This document shows positions 52,094-57,650 of a stretch of 57,650 bases of DNA, piece by piece. Origin of the DNA: Bacteroidales bacterium. Its GTDB lineage: Bacteria > Bacteroidota > Bacteroidia > Bacteroidales > UBA932. The stretch is from contig JAFZKT010000063.1 of assembly GCA_017553545.1 (NCBI GenBank), positions 1 through 57,650 on the forward strand, in the 5' to 3' direction. The notes beneath the pieces were generated by a model that saw only the letters and a list, made by a program, of their open reading frames with translations, was not told the origin of the DNA and did no database searches. The translations under genes and the position numbers were made by a program. Each line of letters starts with the position of its first letter. Positions within the stretch are counted from its first letter, which is position 1.

Positions 52094-54208
52094 TTAATGC
52101 AGATTGAATACGTGGGTTATGCCATCATAACATTCCCCGCTGACACCGATGGACGTGAGACTCACCGAAGCGTCCGGCTTCATCATCCTGCCGCCTTCGG
52201 CCTTGAAAAGAGGTTCGCCTCCGTCGAAAGGATAGATGAGCGTCTGGACGGATGTGCGCACCACCCAATAGTAGCGCTTGCCGGAACCTTCCAGCAACTC
52301 CGGCAGGTTCTTTACCGTTTCCGGCGCCTTGATGCCTTTCCAGCCTTGAACCTTTTCCCCGTGCAGGTTGTAGCGCTCCAGGGTATTGTCCTTGTGAAGG
52401 ATCATCACCGTGTAGCCGCCGGCATCGGTAAAATCATATACGTCCGGGCCCAGCAGCACCGGTTTCGGGAGCTGGACGGGGAAATCTTTCACCCATCGGC
52501 CCAGACGGTCCAGCGCATAGAGCGTACTGCCGGCGCAGAAGAGGAACTGGTATTTTTGGCTCTGGAAATAGTCGATATTCTGTACCCGGCCGCAAAGGAA
52601 CTCCGAGAAAGGAATGCCCCAGAGATCCTTTCCGTTTTCGTCGCGCAGGCAAATGGACTTGTGTGAATTCTGGTACAGATAATTGGTCTTGCCGGTGAGA
52701 CTGTTGGTAACCGGGAAGGGACCGGAAGGGACCACCACGGTGGTATCCCGTTCACGCACCTGCACCTTGTTGCTCTTGAGGTCCCGGGTGACCAGTTGGA
52801 TGCGGAAGAGAGGATTGGAGCCGGAAAGATCCAGCGATACGACGGCGGGAGCGAAACCCGTCCCTTTCACCAGGTTTTCCAGCGGAACGGCCAGACGCTT
52901 GTCAAAGACGCGGGCCGCGATGGATGGTTCGTCCGTAAAGGAGGCATAGACCACGAAACCGCCGGGAATTTCCAGGGAGGCGTCCGCCAGCCGGTCTTTC
53001 AGGGAATAGTCCTGGCGGGCTGTCAGGAGCCGGACGGATGCTTCATCCCCGAAAACGCCCCATTTTCCCACGGAAGCGCAAACGCTGTCCTTGACCTCGA
53101 AGCCGGGCCCCAGGACAGTGGCCAGAAAACCGCGGTACTTGTTGGGACTCCCCGTCCCAAACTTGCAGTCTTTCCCGCAACGGACAAGCACCGCTTCGCG
53201 CAGAACACCCTTCCCATCCCGGAAGGAGGCATAGACGGCCTCTTTCGGCTGCAGGGAGGTGAACCAGGCCTCCGGATTCGGCTGCTTGCCTGAAGACTCC
53301 TTGAGCGCATTGTTGTACTGGACGAGCCTGCCCCTGCCGTCCTCCTCTTTGCGGCGGGCGGCGAAGAATTTTTCCACGTCCGCGATGGGCTCGGAGATGG
53401 CGACAGCGGTATAATATGGGAGCACTTCCGGGAATTCCGGACGCTGCGCGGGGGTTTCGTTGAAATCCGAGAGGAAGCTTGCGGCCTGCTCCCCGGGAAG
53501 GGATTCTCCCACGAAGAGAAGCTGTCCCTTTTCCAGCGACTGGATTTTCCACACGCTCCAGGGCGTAAGGTTCTTCAGGAAGGACGTGTATCGTTGAGCG
53601 GCCTTTCCTGCATAGGCCTGCACCAGTTTCTGGGCCTGGGAGTGGGAAAACAGCAGGGCGGCAGGAGCCTCAACGCGGCTGATCAGCGCCACCATCTGCT
53701 GCGTATCCAGGATGGAATGACCTTCCCGCAGGGCACGGGCGCCCGCATTCAAGAAGGTTTCGCTGCGGGAAGCCAGGACAAAACCGCCTTCCCGCAGGAT
53801 TTTGAGCCCGGCCTTTGCGGCTGAGGGCGCGAGGAGGGAATCCGACACCTGCGTTTGCGCGGCTACCAGGGGCACTAACTGCCCGGCGTTATGCAGGGAT
53901 ACGGCGATGCGGCTGTGTCCCAGCGCCTCCAGAAACCGCATGAAAGCGGGATTGCCGGGAGCAAAGATGCCTTCAAGGATTCCGGTGGGATCTGCCAGCA
54001 CAGCCGACGCCTTGGCCGATCCGTCAAAAACGGCCACTGCGGCCGCGTCCGAAGGAATGGCCGCGAGAATGTTCCAGGCGCTGTCCGGCCCCACTTCCGC
54101 GGGCGACTTCCCATCCCCGGGATGGTAAAGCCGCAACACCGCAAAGATGATTCCGGCCAGCAGGAGCGCCAGGACCGCGACGGCTATGATGGTTGACCTT
54201 TTCCCCAT
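52094..54208 (-). CDS. Membrane-anchored DUF3352-like protein of unknown function
   Basis: Protein of 704 residues: one N-terminal membrane helix (about 6-26), then an extracytoplasmic region. The first about 450 residues (AWNILAAIPSDAAAVAVFDG onward, with GGFVVYASF repeats) resemble DUF3352-type proteins. The last about 220 look like propeller or strand repeats (LYALDRLGRWVKDFP, DNTLERYNLHGEKVQGW). The start is ATG 54208, because the -7 box at 54215-54222 overlaps the earlier ATG at 54217. It heads the unit with the AMP ligase, comEB, protease, dnaX and lptB. Confidence 0.8.
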   Translation of the reverse strand: MGKRSTIIAVAVLALLLAGIIFAVLRLYHPGDGKSPAEVGPDSAWNILAAIPSDAAAVAVFDGSAKASAVLADPTGILEGIFAPGNPAFMRFLEALGHSRIAVSLHNAGQLVPLVAAQTQVSDSLLAPSAAKAGLKILREGGFVLASRSETFLNAGARALREGHSILDTQQMVALISRVEAPAALLFSHSQAQKLVQAYAGKAAQRYTSFLKNLTPWSVWKIQSLEKGQLLFVGESLPGEQAASFLSDFNETPAQRPEFPEVLPYYTAVAISEPIADVEKFFAARRKEEDGRGRLVQYNNALKESSGKQPNPEAWFTSLQPKEAVYASFRDGKGVLREAVLVRCGKDCKFGTGSPNKYRGFLATVLGPGFEVKDSVCASVGKWGVFGDEASVRLLTARQDYSLKDRLADASLEIPGGFVVYASFTDEPSIAARVFDKRLAVPLENLVKGTGFAPAVVSLDLSGSNPLFRIQLVTRDLKSNKVQVRERDTTVVVPSGPFPVTNSLTGKTNYLYQNSHKSICLRDENGKDLWGIPFSEFLCGRVQNIDYFQSQKYQFLFCAGSTLYALDRLGRWVKDFPVQLPKPVLLGPDVYDFTDAGGYTVMILHKDNTLERYNLHGEKVQGWKGIKAPETVKNLPELLEGSGKRYYWVVRTSVQTLIYPFDGGEPLFKAEGGRMMKPDASVSLTSIGVSGECYDGITHVFNLH

Positions 54209-54214
54209 ATCCTG

Positions 54215-54222
54215 CAAAGATA
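54215..54222 (-). promoter_or_regulatory. -7 promoter element of the six-gene dnaX-lptB unit
   Basis: Minus strand TATCTTTG, ending 6 bp before the ATG at 54208. Transcription would begin at or next to the start codon, implying a leaderless message. Confidence 0.65.
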
Positions 54223-54226
54223 GGGA

Positions 54227-55078
54227 TTATTTATTTTTACTCAAAGAGTAACATTTCCCGCGGAGGTACCAGGAGAGATCCCCGATTTCCATCGGAGCCA
54301 TTTCCGCCGGAAGGATGGGCTGTCCGATACGCACCTCTACCGTGCGGCCACGCTTGTTGAACATTTCGTGGACAAGCCGGACCGTGCGCAGACGCGGGTG
54401 GATGAGGCCCAGGAGATGGAAAGTACGGGAATTGGTCCCGTCGAACCAGATGGGGATCACCGGAAGGCCGGTGCGTTTGATAAGTTTGACGATGTTTGGC
54501 GCCCAGGGCTTATCCTGAATGGTCCATCGGCCACCTTCTTTGCGGTTCTTCTTCTTTTGCCAGGTGGCCACTTCCCCGGCAGGGAAGAAGCCGATGGCGC
54601 CGCCGCCCGCAATATGGTTCAGGGCCATGCGGATGCCGTTGATGCTACGGGCATCGGCCTTGCCGCCCGAAAGATTGTCCACCGGCAGGAAACCGTCCCT
54701 GAGGCCCGGGATGAGGGCCAGGAGGAAGGTGGTGAGAAGTTTATAGTCCGGCCGTCTGGCGCCCACGGCGGCGTTCAGGATGAGGCCGTCGATGCTGCCA
54801 TAGTGATGGTTGGACACGGTGATGAAACCGCCCTCCGCCGGAATCCGCGCCAGGTCCTCTTCCGGAATGTGGTATTTCACACCCACTTCCTTCAGGATGG
54901 TCTCCGCGAATTCGGGGCCTTTCTGGTCCGGATAGCGGGACTGGATATCGTTCACCTTGTCGATATCCAGGATTTTCAGAACCAGCTTCGCCACCCGGAG
55001 GCCGAATTTTCCCTTGAGGTGAAGAGCCTTCTGCATCTCGCTGGCGGGCAGGACCTCCAGCTTCTTTTCTTCTTCCAT
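54227..55078 (-). CDS. PlsC-like acyltransferase (hemolysin/OlsA type)
   Basis: Enzyme of 283 residues of the glycerolipid acyltransferase fold. The HX4D motif is NHHYGSIDG, with a second block FFPAGEVATW (FPEG-like, with Ala in place of Glu) and a third GLPVIPIWFDGTNSRTF. This fits the group annotated as putative hemolysin or lyso-ornithine-lipid acyltransferase better than plain PlsC. No membrane helix is evident. The start is placed at 55078 because the -7 box at 55100-55107 overlaps the upstream ATG at 55102. Confidence 0.87.
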   Translation of the reverse strand: MEEEKKLEVLPASEMQKALHLKGKFGLRVAKLVLKILDIDKVNDIQSRYPDQKGPEFAETILKEVGVKYHIPEEDLARIPAEGGFITVSNHHYGSIDGLILNAAVGARRPDYKLLTTFLLALIPGLRDGFLPVDNLSGGKADARSINGIRMALNHIAGGGAIGFFPAGEVATWQKKKNRKEGGRWTIQDKPWAPNIVKLIKRTGLPVIPIWFDGTNSRTFHLLGLIHPRLRTVRLVHEMFNKRGRTVEVRIGQPILPAEMAPMEIGDLSWYLRGKCYSLSKNK

Positions 55079-55099
55079 ATACTTGTATCTTTTAGGATA

Positions 55100-55107
55100 C
55101 AAATATA
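55100..55107 (-). promoter_or_regulatory. -7 promoter element of the acyltransferase gene
   Basis: Minus strand TATATTTG, 21 bp before the chosen ATG at 55078. Confidence 0.65.
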
Positions 55108-55118
55108 CATATTTTTGG

Positions 55119-56567
55119 TCAGTTTTCCCGTACGGACTGGAAGAGGTACAGCAGGGGGAAGATTTCCAGTCGGCCTATCAGCATTTCCGTCAAACCGGTG
55201 CACTTGAGAACAGCCGGAAGATCGGCGAAATTGGCCATGGATCCCACGTCACCGAAGCCCGGGCCCACATTCCCGATACAGGCGATGGATGATGTTACGC
55301 CCGTGATGAAATCCTGTCCGAACACAATGTTGATGGCCGCGAAGACAACCATGATAAACAGGTAGCAGAAGATGTAAATAAAGGCGTCGCTTACTTGGTC
55401 GTCGGTGCGAACGTGGCCGTCCACACGGACATACCGGACACTGTGGGGACTGAGGGTCTGCACCACCTTCCTGTGAATACCCTTGGCCGCCAGAATGGCC
55501 CGGTCTATCTTGATACCGCCGGAAGTGGAGCCGGAGCAGCCGCAGAAAAGGGAACAGAGGATGAGGGTGGCCATGCTGAGCGGCGGCCACAGCGTGGTGT
55601 CCTGGGTGGCGAATCCGGTGGTGGTGGAAATGGAAGCCACCTGGAACGAGGCATCCCTTAACGCTGCCAGGGGGGACGTATATCCGCCGGAAAACAGAAG
55701 GTCGGCCGTCACGATGAAAATGGCGATGACAACCAGCGAGAGGAAGACTTTGACAGTTTCCGATTTCCAGAGAGCGCGCGGTTTCCCGCCGAGCATGGAC
55801 AGGAACAGAAGGCCGAAATTGATACCGGCGGCAAGCATTGTGACGGTGAGGACCATTTCCGCGGCCGGATTGGCGTAAAAGGCGATGCTGGTGTTCTTGG
55901 TGCAGAATCCGCAGGTGCTGCAGGCCGACATGGCGTTGGTGACGGCATCGAACCAGCCCAGTCCGGTCAGTCTCAGGCAGCAGCTGGAGGCAAGCGTCAG
56001 GACAACGTAGGTGATGAGCATCCGGTTGGCGAAGCTGTCTGTTTTCTCCCCCTGGAACGAGTCGCGGGCCACGGTGGAAATCTCCGCCCCGGAAAGGGTG
56101 GATTTATTGCCCCGGACAGAAAGCATCGAGAACAGGGTGACAATGCCGATACCGCCCACCCAGGCCGTGGAGATCCGCCAGAACTGAAGGCCCGGGGGCA
56201 GTCCCTCTATATTGTTGAGGATGGAAGCGCCGGTGGTGGTGAATCCGGAAACGCTCTCAAAAAATGCGTTGACGAGCGTAAACTCCCCGCCGTAAAACAC
56301 ATAGGGAAGCATGCCGAACAGGCCGGCCAGAATCCAGGCGCCCACTACGATGCTGTTCCCTTCCCGAAAGTTCAGTTTGTGGTCTCCCTTCCTCACGAAG
56401 AAAAGGGGGAAAAAGCCCACAAGGCCCGTCAGGATGGCCGAATAGAGAAGCGGAAGCCGGCTCTCGTCCCCGGGCGTATAGAAGGCTATGCCGCAGGAAA
56501 CGGTCATCAGCGCCGCCAACAGCAGCAGCGACACGCCGAAATACCAGGTGATTATCTTCCAGTTCAT
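55119..56567 (-). CDS. trkH: TrkH-type potassium uptake protein
   Basis: Inner-membrane K+ translocating subunit of 482 residues. All four pore-loop filters are visible: SGFTTTGASIL, MSACSTCGFCTKN, ISTTTGFATQD and CIGNVGPGFGDVG. Ten or so hydrophobic segments are spread along the chain, with the usual C-terminus LLYLFQSVREN. The partner NAD-binding subunit TrkA is not in the window (an upstream trkA is the common arrangement, so its absence is notable but not strange). It has its own -7 box. Confidence 0.94.
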   Translation of the reverse strand: MNWKIITWYFGVSLLLLAALMTVSCGIAFYTPGDESRLPLLYSAILTGLVGFFPLFFVRKGDHKLNFREGNSIVVGAWILAGLFGMLPYVFYGGEFTLVNAFFESVSGFTTTGASILNNIEGLPPGLQFWRISTAWVGGIGIVTLFSMLSVRGNKSTLSGAEISTVARDSFQGEKTDSFANRMLITYVVLTLASSCCLRLTGLGWFDAVTNAMSACSTCGFCTKNTSIAFYANPAAEMVLTVTMLAAGINFGLLFLSMLGGKPRALWKSETVKVFLSLVVIAIFIVTADLLFSGGYTSPLAALRDASFQVASISTTTGFATQDTTLWPPLSMATLILCSLFCGCSGSTSGGIKIDRAILAAKGIHRKVVQTLSPHSVRYVRVDGHVRTDDQVSDAFIYIFCYLFIMVVFAAINIVFGQDFITGVTSSIACIGNVGPGFGDVGSMANFADLPAVLKCTGLTEMLIGRLEIFPLLYLFQSVREN

Positions 56568-56587
56568 CTCAACTCATTCTGACAGGA

Positions 56588-56595
56588 CAAAGATA
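56588..56595 (-). promoter_or_regulatory. -7 promoter element of trkH
   Basis: Minus strand TATCTTTG, 20 bp before the trkH ATG. The 145-bp gap to the GH92 gene holds nothing else I can name. Confidence 0.65.
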
Positions 56596-56712
56596 TATCC
56601 TTCTGATGTATTTAGCAATAAAAAATCACTCATTCGGCGATATCCCTTCCGCAACCGCGTCCATAACCGTCGCCATCGACGGCAGCAGCAGCCTAAGCAG
56701 GGCCGGCTGAGG

Positions 56713-57650
56713 TTATAGAGAAGACACCATCTCGAATGTGAGGGTGGCGCCGCGAATGATATCCCGGTATTCGATATAGGGTTTGTCGTAGGGGGCGCCG
56801 TCCAGCCGTACGCTTTTGATGTAGCGGTTCACGTCGCTGGTTCCGGGAGCCTCCACAGTGAATTCCTTGCCGTCTCCCACTTCCACTTCCGCCTTTTCAA
56901 AAATGGGCGAACCGAACCAGAAACGGGTGCTGGCGGGTTCCACCTGGTAGAAGCCCAGGGCGGAAAGGATGTACCAGGCGCTCATCTGCCCCACATCCTC
57001 GTTGCCGGCCAGGCCGTCATAGCCCGTGGTATATTGTTCTGAGAGGATTTTCCGCACTACGTCCGCCGTCTTTTCGGGCGCTCCAGCCATCGTATAGAAA
57101 TAGGCGATGTGATGGCTGGGTTCGTTGCCGTGGACATACTGGCCGATGAGTCCCGTCATATCCGGCACAGCTTCTTCCGGCAATTCCTCCGGTGCGGAGA
57201 AAAGGCCGTCCAGGTGCTCCAGCAAGGCTTCCCTTCCGCCGAAGCAGTCCATGAGACCCGGCAGGTCCTGCGGCACCAGCCAGGTGTACTGCCAGGCATT
57301 CCCCTCGCAGTAGTCGTTCACCCCGTGAATGGGATAGAAGGGGTTGAAGGGCGTACGCCAGCTGCCGTCCGTAGCACGTCCGCGGACAAAACCGGTCTGG
57401 GCATCGAAATAATGCCGCCAGCTGTGGCTCCGCTCCGTGAAGAAGGCGGCATCGTCGGCATAGCCCAAAACCTCGGCGGCGTGGGCTACGGCAGCATCGG
57501 CAATGGCATATTCCATATCGTTGGCACAGGCTTCCCGGTACAGGTCGCAGGGGATGAAGCCGTATTCCTTCCGGATGCCCTGTCCCCGCTCGTCCAGCAT
57601 CACCGAGGCCTTGCAGGCGGCATAGGCCCGCTCATAATCGATGCCGGGAA
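56713..57650 (-). CDS. GH92 alpha-mannosidase, C-terminal part (cut by window edge)
   Basis: Partial: the frame is open to base 57650 and its start lies outside the window; about 312 residues are seen. GH92 blocks: NPFYPIHGVNDYCEGNAWQYTW (as two adjoining motifs, FYPIHGVNDY and EGNAWQYTW), HIAYFYTMAGAPEKTADVVR and the diagnostic GLAGNEDVGQMSAWYILSALGFY, which supplies the calcium-dependent acidic residues. The C-terminal beta domain ends at FEMVSSL. GH92 enzymes are exo-acting alpha-mannosidases on N-glycans or fungal mannan; linkage specificity cannot be told. Confidence 0.93.
   Translation of the reverse strand, partial: PGIDYERAYAACKASVMLDERGQGIRKEYGFIPCDLYREACANDMEYAIADAAVAHAAEVLGYADDAAFFTERSHSWRHYFDAQTGFVRGRATDGSWRTPFNPFYPIHGVNDYCEGNAWQYTWLVPQDLPGLMDCFGGREALLEHLDGLFSAPEELPEEAVPDMTGLIGQYVHGNEPSHHIAYFYTMAGAPEKTADVVRKILSEQYTTGYDGLAGNEDVGQMSAWYILSALGFYQVEPASTRFWFGSPIFEKAEVEVGDGKEFTVEAPGTSDVNRYIKSVRLDGAPYDKPYIEYRDIIRGATLTFEMVSSL

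Overview
The window looks like chromosomal DNA of a Bacteroidales bacterium (phylum Bacteroidota), probably an uncultured gut or rumen lineage with moderately high GC (high fifties % by eye). The evidence is the repeated use of the Bacteroidota -7 promoter element TAnnTTTG, lipoproteins and BACON or 'Fibrobacter succinogenes major paralogous' (FSM) domains typical of the order, an outer-membrane-protein-3 type beta-barrel protein, GH29/GH89/GH92 glycosidases, and an rpsU with a strong Shine-Dalgarno sequence. I see no phage, transposase, integrase, reverse transcriptase, CRISPR array or rRNA. One tRNA (Leu, TAG) is present.

Layout. 1-4074 (minus): an FSM lipoprotein, class I fumarase and aspartase in close succession, which link aspartate, fumarate and malate. 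4248-6758 (minus): three more FSM paralogues; the last two sit directly behind cmk-ispH (6765-8347, minus). 8416-14069 (plus): NtrC-type regulator, AsmA-like protein and PrmA, then tRNA-Leu and a 387-bp gene-free stretch built of palindromic repeats. 14639-26664 (plus): an exported/glycan region with alpha-L-fucosidase, a fifth FSM protein, small lipoproteins, a 6 x 20-residue repeat protein, alpha-N-acetylglucosaminidase, CapA-like protein, then a coupled DUF2207-HD-WG set. 26661-30079 (minus): DsbD and Lnt. 30133-32015 (plus): PASTA protein and RluD-type pseudouridine synthase. 32110-35742 (minus): outer-membrane beta-barrel protein and RuvC. 35902-37769 (plus): rplU-rpmA-serS. 37862-41918 (minus): a coupled EF-hand membrane protein / AAA ATPase / sirtuin operon. 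42005-45827 (plus): BACON lipoprotein, M6 protease and rpsU. 45882-54208 (minus): a six-gene unit ending in dnaX and lptB. 54227-57650 (minus): an acyltransferase, TrkH and the C-terminal part of a GH92 enzyme cut by the window edge.

Four signals go beyond ordinary annotation. (1) The octamer GGCCGATG/CATCGGCC occurs about 49 times by my count, against about 3 expected from base composition, in several reading frames and balanced in orientation to transcription. (2) Five FSM proteins, four of them clustered, show conserved frames and strongly divergent C-terminal segments that look like C-type-lectin-fold or retroelement-diversified variable regions, with recent duplication or conversion tracts at their 5' ends. 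(3) Two families of noncoding palindromic repeats recur at gene ends. (4) The EF-hand/ATPase/sirtuin genes overlap so tightly that they are probably one functional unit of unknown role.

Start codons were moved inward where a -7 promoter box, a signal peptide or overlap with a neighbour made the longest frame implausible; these cases are marked.
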